NCBI GenBank assembly: GCA_963793275.1
Contig: CAWBZL010000004.1
Coordinates: forward strand, 620,001-684,000
DNA length: 64,000 nt
Direction: 5' to 3'
From: Marinirhabdus sp963793275
GTDB taxonomy: Bacteria > Bacteroidota > Bacteroidia > Flavobacteriales > Flavobacteriaceae
Part shown: piece by piece, positions 25,504 through 33,930 of the stretch
Layout: each line of letters starts with the position of its first letter
Numbering within the stretch: position 1 is the first letter of the stretch
Made by a program: the position numbers and the translations under genes
Notes under the pieces: generated by a model
Databases searched by the model: none
Seen by the model: only the letters and a program-made list of their open reading frames with translations
What the model was told of the DNA's origin: nothing

Positions 25504-26854
25504 CTCTTCTGTATTTATCGCGAATGAACTCATAATATACATATCCAAATCTGTCAAACCAATCTTCAAGACCGTGAGAAGCTTCACAAGCGCTCAATTT
25601 TTGCATAGATTCTTGCAAACCATTTAGAAGTATATCATATTTGTTGTCGTACGCTTTTTTAAGATCATCTACCGACTTTGTAATTTTTGTACGTTGTACT
25701 TGCCATGCCATCCCAGAAACTGCATGAATCCCCGACGTGTTATCTCCAAGCGCAATAGCCTTTTTGGAATATTCAATAGTACATTTATAGATGGCACTTA
25801 GTTTTTCAAATTGATACCTAGTATCGTTAAATTTTTGGCGGGCATCTCTAAAACAACTACTACACTCGCTAGTGGTGCAAAATGATGGAATTCTGGGAGC
25901 ACCTGGTAATGGAGCGCTATTGATACAGTCGCTAAACCCTTTGTGGCTTTTTGCGAAATCAATCATTGCTTTCCCATTATCGATGGTGGTATCGAGTCCG
26001 TCGATAGATTCTTTAAGTTTATCGAGCGCTTTGTCTAATGCCAAATCAATGACTCCACGATTGTCGGAAGCATTGTAAAACCTTCGTATATTTCGCTCCA
26101 TCCCGCCCATACGGGCTTCTTCCAGTGTCATTGTATCTTCGACAACAATTGGAGTAAACGACGTGATGGGATTATAGAATAGTACTACTAAAATTACCGA
26201 AGCTACTTTTCCTTTCCCCAAAAGTTTTCCAGCCAGTAAACCAACAGCCAGCAAGAGAACTCCTATTACTATATATAGAATAACTGGAAGACTGTCCTGC
26301 TCTTTTTCTTCACTCAGGTTTTCTGAATTTTCCGATTGTGAATCATTTTTGTTAGACGAAACGCTACTCGTATTATCATCGGTTGCTTTTACGAATGGGG
26401 AGCCAAGGTATTCCTTTACAGGCGATCCGGCCTTTACCAAAATACTATAGGCGGCAGTTTTTGAAATAGGCATAATCTTGAAGCCGAACGCACCCCAGGC
26501 TCGTAATTGGAGATTGATAATGCCATTGTTGCTTTCTGAACTGGTTTTCTTTTCAATAAGATCTTTCCAAGAGTCCTTTACTAAATGGACTGTAAATTGT
26601 TCACCAGTAGTAATTGAGAATATGTAAATATCTATTGGTTGAAACACGTCGTGGCCGGAAATAAAAAAATAGGCAGGGTTTTCGTTCACTTCTGCAATGG
26701 TCGCTATTCCTAGCGCACCTTCTGAACTACCATCGGGTTTTAATCCTAGTTCTAAAGGTTTGATTTTCGGGTCTAATTCAAAAGGTTGTGCGATACCTTG
26801 AATGCTGCAAAAAAGAAGACATATAGCTGTAAAGATATAGATTGATCGTTTCAT
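25496..26854 (-). CDS. Membrane protein of unknown function (cluster A only)
   Basis: A 452-residue protein that I cannot assign. Signal peptide about 1-22; a beta-rich periplasmic domain to about 160; a Ser/Asn/Glu linker; a strong membrane segment at about 190-212 (PVILYIVIGVLLLAVGLLAG) with a second hydrophobic stretch at about 217-232; then a helical, Cys-containing domain (TTSECSSCFRDARQKFND). It could present the first domain outside the inner membrane and the second inside. It starts 6 bp after the lipoprotein gene and its end overlaps the OmpA gene, so it belongs to the operon. Cluster B has no equivalent. Confidence 0.75.
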   Translation of the reverse strand: MKRSIYIFTAICLLFCSIQGIAQPFELDPKIKPLELGLKPDGSSEGALGIATIAEVNENPAYFFISGHDVFQPIDIYIFSITTGEQFTVHLVKDSWKDLIEKKTSSESNNGIINLQLRAWGAFGFKIMPISKTAAYSILVKAGSPVKEYLGSPFVKATDDNTSSVSSNKNDSQSENSENLSEEKEQDSLPVILYIVIGVLLLAVGLLAGKLLGKGKVASVILVVLFYNPITSFTPIVVEDTMTLEEARMGGMERNIRRFYNASDNRGVIDLALDKALDKLKESIDGLDTTIDNGKAMIDFAKSHKGFSDCINSAPLPGAPRIPSFCTTSECSSCFRDARQKFNDTRYQFEKLSAIYKCTIEYSKKAIALGDNTSGIHAVSGMAWQVQRTKITKSVDDLKKAYDNKYDILLNGLQESMQKLSACEASHGLEDWFDRFGYVYYEFIRDKYRRDE

Positions 26855-26860
26855 GGGAGT

Positions 26861-27502
26861 CTACTTTTTATGGGAGTTGAGTATGTAATTTGCAATTGCA
26901 TAAGCACGTTCACGAGCCGTGTCTTTGAGATTTTTAATTTTATCAATATCTTCTTCGGTATATGAAATCTCTGGGGTGTAGAATACAACGATCGCATTTT
27001 CTGCTTTCTCATTTAGAATTCTCACCATCCTATCCTGATGCATCGACAAGTAGGTGTCACCCGTTTCACTTATCTTGTATTGACTTAACCTAGAACCCTC
27101 TCCAAATGTTTCAGCATTTTCTTTAGCACCTTGTATTTCTTTGAGAATGCCCTTATTTTTCCAATCGTCAACCGTGAAGTAAAAGCGTGTTTTATGACCA
27201 TTGTCTTCTGTAAGATTATAGGTGCAACCATCTACCGTTATTTTAATTGCCGTTGCGGGAACATGTAAGACTTTCGCTAAACGCTCAGCAGTTATAAAAC
27301 TACAATCGCCCCGTTTCCTATTGAATAGGGAAGTATAGTCGCCATTTTGTTTTAGCATATTTCTCTTGACGCCAGCTTCTTTGTTGGATGAAGGTTTTGT
27401 AGGTGTATCTACTGAAGATGCAGGTGCGTTGGCCTTTTTATCGCCGGTGTTGTTACAGGAAATGAATAGGAGGCAAAAAAAGAGTGTGGAAAGGATTTTC
27501 AT
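26861..27502 (-). CDS. Lipoprotein paired with fibre gene (cluster A)
   Basis: A lipoprotein of about 213 residues with the lipobox FISC. The start is placed at the ATG at 27502 (MKILSTLFFCLLFISC); an ATG 6 bp upstream is in frame. It is intact and similar throughout to the broken gene at 36025: shared GDCSFI, ILKEI.AAKENAETFG, SRLSQY.ISETGDTYLS and RERAYAIANYILN. The second half is helical and charged. No named domain is recognised. The position right after the fibre gene in both clusters suggests a role in fibre export or anchoring. Confidence 0.8.
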   Translation of the reverse strand: MKILSTLFFCLLFISCNNTGDKKANAPASSVDTPTKPSSNKEAGVKRNMLKQNGDYTSLFNRKRGDCSFITAERLAKVLHVPATAIKITVDGCTYNLTEDNGHKTRFYFTVDDWKNKGILKEIQGAKENAETFGEGSRLSQYKISETGDTYLSMHQDRMVRILNEKAENAIVVFYTPEISYTEEDIDKIKNLKDTARERAYAIANYILNSHKK

Positions 27503-27557
27503 AGTCATTTTTTTAAATTAAGTAAACTGTCCTAAGGGTTGAAATTTTAATTTTTCG

Positions 27558-29348
27558 TTATTCTTTTATTTCTAGTAGTTCGATTCTATTTTTCAGATTC
27601 TCGATAATTGTCTGTTGCTCTTGGATTGCTTTAGTGAGGATGGGTATGATGTCACTGTAATAAACACCAAGGTTTTCATTGGGTTGATGTGTCATGTTAT
27701 GTGTTACTTCATCATACACAACATCTTCGGTTTTTATCACTTCGGGGATAATGGTCAAGAGTTCTTGGGCAGAGAACCCCAGTTTAGTGGATTGGTCATT
27801 CCCATTTTTCCATTGGTAGGAAATTGGGTTGATTTTTAATATTTCAGAAAGGCCATACTCCAGATTTTTAATATTCTTTTTTAGACGAATATCACTTGTA
27901 TTTACTACCCCAGAAGTGGCATACACATCATCCCAACGGTAAGTGGCAGAGCCAAGGTCATAATTGTCGTCGATAATGGGTGTGAAGCTTCCGTTAATTC
28001 TGATTAAGTTTGCACCACCGTCTAAAAGATACTCTGCAGAACCTATACCTAAAGCCGTCCCTCCCACATTGTTATCAAAATCTGCAACATAATCTACCGT
28101 GACACTATTTATAGCTGTTCCATTGCCAAAAAGATTGCCTGCCTGTGTGCCAAACCTAATTACATTATTGGCGCCATCGCTAAAAAGTGCATAGGGTTTA
28201 TTGTCAGTTTCAACACGAAAGTTAAAATCATCGCTGTCTTCATTGATGACCACGTTGCCATTTAGGATAGCCGCAAACCCAGTCGTTTGTGGTACCGTGG
28301 CATAATAGCCATAGACCTGTCCGGTAGTGGCTGGTCCTATTTCAATATAACTACCGTACTTGGCACCGCTTCCAGTTACATTCATTACTGTGTGAGAACC
28401 ATATTTTAAGCCTGCTCCTCCTCCTTGCATTCTTGTAAAAACGCCATAATCATCCCCATCATTAGAATTGATAAAACTGTTGTTTATGGCATACCTATTT
28501 CCAGTTCCAAGAGTAGAAACAATGTTATTAACAGCATATTGTGTTCCAGAAGAACTCCCTAACATTATATTTGCAGTACCAAAATTAATGCCTCCCATAG
28601 TTCTCATAAGATTATACGTTCCCGTTTTTGAATTTCCATTTTCTCCCGCCATATCATTGTAAATACCGTAGTGCTGTGAACTTGAGGTGCTAGTTATGGT
28701 ATTGTAAGTACCATATTTTATTCCCGTGCCCGAGCCGGATAACGCATTGTGTGTGCCAAAATGATCAGCATCGCCAGAATTTGAAATATTATTACGAATT
28801 CCATATTGAATACCATTGCCAGAACCATTCATTACGATATTCGAACCTGTTTTGGGATCGTCATTGGTAGCAATACTCTCGAAATTTCCGATTGTATTTG
28901 CAGTACCTGTCCCAAATACATTCAATTTTATAGCTGTCAATGCATCGGTATTGATGCCTACTGAACCGTTGGTAAAAATATTATCGTTAATATCATCTGG
29001 AGAAATGGCAGTGCCTTGCTCATGCCAGTCTTGATCGTGTCCTGAAGTTCCTGTGCTAAGTTTTTCCCAAAAAGATCCATTAAATACATAGAACCCTATC
29101 CCGGCACCACCTGAGGTTGTTGCGTTCGTATTCCAAATTAAGAGTCCTGGAACTGCTGGATTTGTCCCATCCAGGTTAAGGTCTGAAATATCAGGTAAGG
29201 AAACTCTTGGGACAAGCATTCCCTTGTCTGTTGCTGTTATATCTAGAATAGAAGATGCATTTGGGCTCATCGTTCCTATTCCCACTTGTGAAAAGCAAAA
29301 AGAACTCATAAAAAATAACAGCGGGGTGATGAGGTATAGAGATTTCAT
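27558..29348 (-). CDS. Tail-fibre-type surface protein with S74 chaperone domain and 15-residue repeats (cluster A)
   Basis: A 596-residue secreted fibre protein. Signal peptide 1-20, then the flavobacterial N-terminal module QVGIGTMSP...SILDITATDKGMLVPRV. Residues about 182-359 are twelve tandem 15-residue repeats (consensus YGxYNxI/M with a Gly-Ser turn), likely a beta-helical shaft. A beta-rich region follows, then the S74 intramolecular chaperone domain: TSDIRLKKNIKNLEYGLSEI, LGFSAQELLTIIPEVI and GVYYSDIIPILTKAIQEQQ, ending in a coiled coil. In this family the chaperone promotes trimer assembly and may cut itself off at the Ser of SDIRLKK. Its ATG overlaps the stop of the 50-residue ORF at 29345. 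Confidence 0.88.
   Translation of the reverse strand: MKSLYLITPLLFFMSSFCFSQVGIGTMSPNASSILDITATDKGMLVPRVSLPDISDLNLDGTNPAVPGLLIWNTNATTSGGAGIGFYVFNGSFWEKLSTGTSGHDQDWHEQGTAISPDDINDNIFTNGSVGINTDALTAIKLNVFGTGTANTIGNFESIATNDDPKTGSNIVMNGSGNGIQYGIRNNISNSGDADHFGTHNALSGSGTGIKYGTYNTITSTSSSQHYGIYNDMAGENGNSKTGTYNLMRTMGGINFGTANIMLGSSSGTQYAVNNIVSTLGTGNRYAINNSFINSNDGDDYGVFTRMQGGGAGLKYGSHTVMNVTGSGAKYGSYIEIGPATTGQVYGYYATVPQTTGFAAILNGNVVINEDSDDFNFRVETDNKPYALFSDGANNVIRFGTQAGNLFGNGTAINSVTVDYVADFDNNVGGTALGIGSAEYLLDGGANLIRINGSFTPIIDDNYDLGSATYRWDDVYATSGVVNTSDIRLKKNIKNLEYGLSEILKINPISYQWKNGNDQSTKLGFSAQELLTIIPEVIKTEDVVYDEVTHNMTHQPNENLGVYYSDIIPILTKAIQEQQTIIENLKNRIELLEIKE
28272..28805 (-). repeat. Coding repeat: 12 tandem 15-residue units
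   Basis: Within the cluster A fibre gene. Units begin YGIRNNIS, FGTHNALS, YGTYNTIT, YGIYNDMA, TGTYNLMR, FGTANIML, YAVNNIVS, YAINNSFI, YGVFTRMQ, YGSHTVMN, YGSYIEIG and YGYYATVP. Ten are 15 residues and two are 14. The cluster B fibre lacks them. At the DNA level the units have diverged, so this is not a recent slip. Confidence 0.85.
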
Positions 29349-29497
29349 TTTTTAAAGGTTATATGTTTTATTACTTTATTTTTGTAAACAATTTTGAGTA
29401 AATATTTCCCTGTTTCCAGATGATTTATATTTAGGTAAATTTGCTTTTTAGGTATACTATCTAATCTTCCTTCATAGCGTTGTAGGTTTTTGTTCAT
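29345..29497 (-). CDS. Conserved 50-residue small protein, sorting-domain-like (cluster A)
   Basis: The minus strand from ATG 29497 encodes 50 residues, MNKNLQRYEGRLDSIPKKQI to the end KVIKHITFKK. The stop overlaps the fibre gene start (ATGA). A same-length homologue, 24 of 50 identical without gaps, occupies the same place in cluster B (38007). The second half, HLETGKYLLKIVYKNKVIKH, resembles the end of type A T9SS sorting domains such as TGIYFMEI...KVFKFIKK of the protein at 1233, but there is no signal peptide or cargo domain. A -7 box TAGTTTTG is at 29546-29553. Role unknown: a free-standing sorting-like peptide, or a small partner of the fibre. Confidence 0.75.
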   Translation of the reverse strand: MNKNLQRYEGRLDSIPKKQIYLNINHLETGKYLLKIVYKNKVIKHITFKK

Positions 29498-29545
29498 GAG
29501 CAGAACGGGGTAAATTGAATACTTTAATTAGGATTATTTATTCTA

Positions 29546-29553
29546 CAAAACTA
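29546..29553 (-). promoter_or_regulatory. -7 element of the cluster A surface operon
   Basis: TAGTTTTG on the minus strand, 48 bp before the small ORF start, about 30 bp downstream of the TGTAACA sites. There is no good -33 box at 19 bp, as expected for an activator-dependent promoter. Confidence 0.5.
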
Positions 29554-29583
29554 CTGGTAGCAAGCCTTTCGGGCTTTCAGTAT

Positions 29584-29611
29584 TGTAACAAAAGATAGGA
29601 TGTGCGTAACA
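29584..29611. promoter_or_regulatory. TGTAACA operator upstream of the cluster A surface operon
   Basis: TATTGTAACAAAA (ending 29593) and GCGTAACAG, with GTAAC cores at 29585 and 29606, 21 bp (two helix turns) apart. The 13-mer TATTGTAACAAAA recurs exactly at 32614-32626 before the cluster A HTCS gene, also followed by GCGTAAC 22 bp on. AraC-type regulators bind such direct repeats. A CAGCATT-N5-AATGCTG hairpin overlaps its end at 29611-29629, just after the HTCS stop. Confidence 0.6.
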
Positions 29612-29642
29612 GCATTATGAAAATGCTGATTATTAAAAGATT

Positions 29643-32546
29643 TTAGCTGTATTTTTTTGAATACTCCGTTGGAGAGACTCCAAAATCTTCTTTAAAACAC
29701 CTGGTAAAATATGAAGGATCATTGAACCCCACTGCGTAGCCTATTTCCGAAATGGATAACTTTTTATTCTTAAGTAGTTGCGTGGCCGCCAATAATCTTT
29801 GGGTGCGTAAAAACTCCGAAGTTGATTGTCCAGAAACTGCCTTCAATTTACGATGCAGCTGCATCCGGCTCATGCCCATAGTTTCGCCAAACTGTGTGAC
29901 CGAAAAATCTGGATCTGCCAATTTTTCATCTATTACGGTCTGGAGTTTGAGTAAAAATTCTTCTTCCGCGGTCGAAATGGAGATTTTTGCAGGTTTTAAA
30001 ATTACCTCCCGTGCAAAACGCTCTTGAAGTTTACGTCTATTATTGAGAAGGTTCTCTACAGTTCCCAATAATAATTGCGGGCTAAATGGTTTTGCAATGT
30101 ATGCATCGGCACCTACATCCAACCCTGCTAATTTATCTTCCACTTCAGTTTTTGCACTTAGTAGAATAATAGGTATGTGTTCCGTTAACGGATTCTTTTT
30201 GCTGTTTTTTGTAAAAATAATACCATCTTCCACTGGCATCAACACATCGCTTATGATTATATCTGGTACCATTTCTTGAGCGAAAATATATCCTTCTTTA
30301 CCGTTGGCAGCAGTTTTAACTTGATACGTATCTGTGAAAAGAGACGCTACATAATCGCGTACTTCTTTAGAGTCGTCCACGATTAAAACTAAAGGGGTTT
30401 CTTCTGTAATTTCAGTTGGGGTAGGAAGCTTTATTTCTTCGCTATCAATACCATATTCCCTTTTGGATGTTAGGGTTTCACTCAATATTTCGTTGGATGA
30501 AAAAGAATTTTTTGAAACGGGAAGCACAGTTTTAAATTCAATTAGATCATTTTGTTTTTTTGTTACCGAAATCCGCCCCTTATGAAGTTCCGTTAGCTCT
30601 TTTGTAAGTGCAAGGCCTATTCCCATGCCTGTATTGGTATTTTTGGTTTGATAGAAACGGGTAAATATATATTTCATTTCTTCTTCGGAAAGTGAATTAT
30701 TGGTGTTGGAAACTATTAATACGTAATTCCCATTCTGTAAATTTCCTTCAACTTGAATACTGCCATTAGGTGATGTATATTTTAGCGCATTGCCCAGGAG
30801 ATTGGAGCATATTTTTTCCAGTATCTCCCTGTCAAACCAAGACGGCTCTTTTATTTTCTCCAGATCCATGCTAAAATCCAGCCCTTCATCTTTTGCTTTA
30901 TACTTAAATGCCTCTGCCTGAATTCCTATAAAATTTGATAGGTTTCCAGGTTGGACTTGCAATTGCATCGTGCTACTTTCTAATTTTGATAAAGCCATTA
31001 ATTGTTCTACCAGAGCTTCTAACCTTTCTGAGTTGCGCTTTGCACCAAGAAGGTTTTTACGTTTTACCCCCGTTAGGTTTTCATCTCGTAACTGGTCTTC
31101 AAGAGGCCCTTTTATGAGTGTAATAGGGGTGCGAAACTCATGTGAAATATTTGCGAAAAATGTTGACTTTGCTTTATCTAGATTTTTTAATTTTTCGTTT
31201 GTTTTTTGACGGTTGCGGAATAGAAAGAAAAAGAAAAACCCGGAAATTCCTGTAATTGCTATAACACTCATGTAGAGTGTTTGCTGGTTTTTGTTCCGTT
31301 GTGCAGCAACTTGTTTTTGAGAAGTCAATAAGGCAATGGCCTGTTCTTTCTTTTCGGTTTGGTATTTTGCATCTAAAGCAATAGTTTGTTTTACAATATT
31401 TTTTTCTTCGATCTTTTTAATGTTTGAGATGTATGCATCATATGTTTTTGCAAGGGCGTTTAAATTATTTGTTTCTTTATATATGGCTATGACTTCAGGA
31501 TAAAGCTCGTTTAATTTTCCATCGTCTTCTGTCTCTATAGATTTTTCGATGGCTTCGTTGTAATAGGTTAAAGCAGTTTGATAGTCCCCTTTCTGAAAAT
31601 AAAAAAAACCTAAATACCCTAATGCTCTTCTTACTTTCACTTCATCTTTGGTTTCTGTGGCCAGCTCGTAATATTTTTTATAATCTGGCTCCGCTTTATC
31701 AAATAAATTCATTTTTACATAGGTGTACCCACGTACTATCACACTGTAAGATTCATCATTTTCTGTTCCAAATTTAGCGGCATAAGTAACGGCTCTATCC
31801 AGTAATGTTATGGCTTGGTCGTACTTTCCAGTATTTGCATAAGCTTGTCCCAGCGCTATATTTACTTCTTGTAATGATTTTTCATTATCGTTATTCTCAT
31901 AAATTTCTTTGGCTTTTTCATAGTAGGCAATAGCATCTGGATATCCTTTTATAGTTCTGATGGCATAACCTAAATAATGCAAGGCAGATCCGTGTATATT
32001 TGAATATTTTAAATGTTTCGCCGTATTACAAATGGAGTCCACCCTTGCATAGTATATATAAGATTTGTTGTATTCATACTTATTGAACCAGTAATTGCCC
32101 AAAGAGATATTTAAGGTTGCTCTGTGACTAGGGTCAGCTACTGTTTTTTGATGTTCATGCAAGCGAGAATTATAAAATAAAGAAGAATCATTCTTATTCA
32201 TTCTTTGATAAGTATCTTGAAGGTTTGATAAGTACAATCCATAATTTTGACTTTTAGGATTTGTATATTCAATTGCTCGCTTAAACACTGAAATCATAGA
32301 ATCCTGCCCATACTTTGCATTTTTCAAATTTGCTAATTTGTAGGTTGCACTGTAAGTTCCTTTATCAAACGAAATCTTTTTAGAATTTGAAATTATATTG
32401 TTTAATAATGAAATTTTATCCAGCGTATCATCTACTTTTAAAATTTCAATTTTTAAGGCCTTGTTGATGGATACAGTATCTTTGTATTGTTTTTGAGAAA
32501 ATAATAGGGTTGAGGTAAGTAGTATTATAAGTGAAGCTACTTTCAT
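29643..32546 (-). CDS. Hybrid two-component regulator with TPRs (HTCS, cluster A)
   Basis: A 967-residue one-protein signalling system. Signal peptide (about 1-17); TPR-type helical repeats (about 90-390) in the periplasm; one membrane segment near 420-442; histidine kinase with the phospho-His at about 469 in FFANISHEFRTPITLIKG; an ATPase domain with NLLGNALKYTSPNG and GMGIGLALTKEL; a receiver with Asp at about 767 in PDIIISDVLMPVEDG; and a C-terminal AraC HTH (MGMSRMQLHRKLKAVSG, FNDPSYFTRCFKEDFGVSP). The sensor is TPR, not the Y_Y_Y propeller of sugar-utilisation HTCS. The surface operon follows on the same strand. TGTAACA sites lie upstream of both, suggesting self-control and control of that operon. 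Confidence 0.93.
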   Translation of the reverse strand: MKVASLIILLTSTLLFSQKQYKDTVSINKALKIEILKVDDTLDKISLLNNIISNSKKISFDKGTYSATYKLANLKNAKYGQDSMISVFKRAIEYTNPKSQNYGLYLSNLQDTYQRMNKNDSSLFYNSRLHEHQKTVADPSHRATLNISLGNYWFNKYEYNKSYIYYARVDSICNTAKHLKYSNIHGSALHYLGYAIRTIKGYPDAIAYYEKAKEIYENNDNEKSLQEVNIALGQAYANTGKYDQAITLLDRAVTYAAKFGTENDESYSVIVRGYTYVKMNLFDKAEPDYKKYYELATETKDEVKVRRALGYLGFFYFQKGDYQTALTYYNEAIEKSIETEDDGKLNELYPEVIAIYKETNNLNALAKTYDAYISNIKKIEEKNIVKQTIALDAKYQTEKKEQAIALLTSQKQVAAQRNKNQQTLYMSVIAITGISGFFFFFLFRNRQKTNEKLKNLDKAKSTFFANISHEFRTPITLIKGPLEDQLRDENLTGVKRKNLLGAKRNSERLEALVEQLMALSKLESSTMQLQVQPGNLSNFIGIQAEAFKYKAKDEGLDFSMDLEKIKEPSWFDREILEKICSNLLGNALKYTSPNGSIQVEGNLQNGNYVLIVSNTNNSLSEEEMKYIFTRFYQTKNTNTGMGIGLALTKELTELHKGRISVTKKQNDLIEFKTVLPVSKNSFSSNEILSETLTSKREYGIDSEEIKLPTPTEITEETPLVLIVDDSKEVRDYVASLFTDTYQVKTAANGKEGYIFAQEMVPDIIISDVLMPVEDGIIFTKNSKKNPLTEHIPIILLSAKTEVEDKLAGLDVGADAYIAKPFSPQLLLGTVENLLNNRRKLQERFAREVILKPAKISISTAEEEFLLKLQTVIDEKLADPDFSVTQFGETMGMSRMQLHRKLKAVSGQSTSEFLRTQRLLAATQLLKNKKLSISEIGYAVGFNDPSYFTRCFKEDFGVSPTEYSKKYS

Positions 32547-32615
32547 ATTTCAGAAATTTACTAGTTTAAAGATACTCAAATCTAATAAAATCAATTACTT
32601 ATGCGCTAGGATTAT

Positions 32616-32657
32616 TGTAACAAAACACCATTACCCGCGTAACGGTGTTTTGTTACA
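32616..32657. promoter_or_regulatory. 42-bp inverted repeat with TGTAACA ends upstream of the cluster A HTCS
   Basis: The arms TGTAACAAAACACC and GGTGTTTTGTTACA match perfectly over 14 bp, and the inside TTAC-4-GTAA extends the dyad with one mismatch. It lies about 70-110 bp before the HTCS start. Further TGTTACA copies occur at 32711. It could be an operator; a transcript hairpin is also possible, but there is no T tract. Confidence 0.6.
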
Positions 32658-32783
32658 TATTTACCTGGTACTAATTGAAATAATATAGTATTAATTATTT
32701 GTTACTATTATGTTACATATAGATTTATATGAAAGCGCTTTGAATAATTTTTAATATTTACTTACACAAATGAGTTAAAACAA

Positions 32784-32816
32784 AAAACCGAAGCGTAACA
32801 ACACTCCGGCTTTCTT
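32784..32816 (-). terminator. Terminator of the cluster B surface operon
   Basis: On the minus strand GCCGGAG, loop, CTTCGGTTTTTTG; it lies about 25 bp after the TapB-like gene stop. Confidence 0.65.
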
Positions 32817-32840
32817 TAAAATAAGCGGGTTAAGCATATT

Positions 32841-33524
32841 TTATCTGTTAAAATCTGTAAGTAAGCTACTGCTGGTAACCCTTCCACGACCGTTATAATC
32901 TTCCTGTTTTACCATACCCACACCTCTTGAGATCCATTGTTTGGCCGTTGTGGTGCGGTTCATTCCCATATTCACTGTGTTAGTATAACCTATCACAAAA
33001 CAGTCGAACGTACCCGCTTGTGTGGTAATAGTTTCTCTGGTGAGCACTTTTCTATCTGTCATAGAAACCTCCATTTTCAGATTGATACCACTCATATTTA
33101 TACGCATATTCATAGTGGCATCTGGCAGTTCCTGGCCTATTTCTAGGTTGTTTGGAATTACTATTTTGGTTCCCGAAATTTCGGTTTCAAAATCTCTGTA
33201 ATTCTCCAGCAAATTTGGGTTTAAGAGGGACTCCATATCTACCACAACGCCATCATTTTCGCAGGACATGGTAAAAGTCGCCTCGTTTAATACTTCACCA
33301 TCTTTATCTCTTAGGAAAGATTTGAATGTAGCGAAATTGCTCGTGGCATCGGTAACCAAGAAATCTGTAATTGCGGCAACTCTGTTGTTTCTGCCATAAT
33401 TGGTTATCTGAAACGTAACACCTTCTTCAAAAGGGTAAAAAGTGCTGCATCCTTCCTGTGCCATACCTGAAATGCTCAAGACAATAGTGAATATAAAAGC
33501 GAAAGTTATTTTTAAAATTTTCAT
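32841..33524 (-). CDS. TapB/DUF3108-like secreted protein (cluster B)
   Basis: A 227-residue secreted protein. Signal peptide about 1-22 (ending GMAQ); a Cys at the mature N-terminus region (EGCSTFYPFEEG) and another in FTMSCENDG. The fold resembles DUF3108/TapB-type beta-barrel proteins: LEIGQELPDATMNMRINMSG, AGTFDCFVIGY and QWISRGVGMVKQEDYNGRG. The family name is from memory. It is the intact counterpart of the pseudogene at 23016 and the last gene of the cluster B operon. Probably periplasmic or outer-membrane linked; function unknown. Confidence 0.8.
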   Translation of the reverse strand: MKILKITFAFIFTIVLSISGMAQEGCSTFYPFEEGVTFQITNYGRNNRVAAITDFLVTDATSNFATFKSFLRDKDGEVLNEATFTMSCENDGVVVDMESLLNPNLLENYRDFETEISGTKIVIPNNLEIGQELPDATMNMRINMSGINLKMEVSMTDRKVLTRETITTQAGTFDCFVIGYTNTVNMGMNRTTTAKQWISRGVGMVKQEDYNGRGRVTSSSLLTDFNR

Positions 33525-33553
33525 AATGTGAAGGTTTTTTATTTTTTAGAACA

Positions 33554-33910
33554 TTAATTATTAGTATCTTTTTTTGCCTTTTGCAACAGCGTATTTAATG
33601 CTACTTTTAAAGAGTCTTTCTTTTTAGAAGTAAGACTGTTTCTATATGAATTATACTGTTCGGTAAGTTTTTCTTTTATCTCTGGACTAGCATCCAAGTT
33701 ATTTACGAGTTCCATAAAAGAATCTACATTCTCAAATTCTGCTCCTCCACCCAGGTCGGCAAAAATAGTACTATACATTTTTGCCTGGGTATCCATCATA
33801 TTCAAAGGCTCCTTAGCATCTTTCGTTTCTTTTTTAGTGTCAGAATTCTGGGCGGTTGTATATACAAAACATCCCAGCGTAAGAAGCGCCGTAATTACTA
33901 TGTTTTTCAT
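33554..33910 (-). CDS. Small secreted protein (cluster B only)
   Basis: A 118-residue protein with a signal peptide (MKNIVITALLTLGCFVYTTAQ). The mature part is highly charged and helical (ending KVALNTLLQKAKKDTNN) and has no domain I recognise. It lies between the 33931 gene (20 bp) and the TapB-like gene (29 bp), so it is in the operon. Cluster A has no counterpart. Confidence 0.7.
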   Translation of the reverse strand: MKNIVITALLTLGCFVYTTAQNSDTKKETKDAKEPLNMMDTQAKMYSTIFADLGGGAEFENVDSFMELVNNLDASPEIKEKLTEQYNSYRNSLTSKKKDSLKVALNTLLQKAKKDTNN

Positions 33911-33930
33911 GGTTTTATTGTTTTTTTAAA

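Larger units (their letters stand above)
32547..32840. other. Intergenic region between the two surface clusters
   Basis: 294 bp with no gene. It holds the cluster A HTCS control region (42-bp inverted repeat at 32616, more GTTAC motifs at 32701-32717) and, nearer 32800, the end of the cluster B operon with its terminator. Confidence 0.8.

Noticed and set aside
29560..29630. Rho-independent terminator between HTCS A and its operon
   Set aside because: Hairpins are present (AAGCC/GGGCTT and CAGCATT/AATGCTG) but neither is followed by a T tract on the minus strand; partial read-through from the HTCS gene remains possible.
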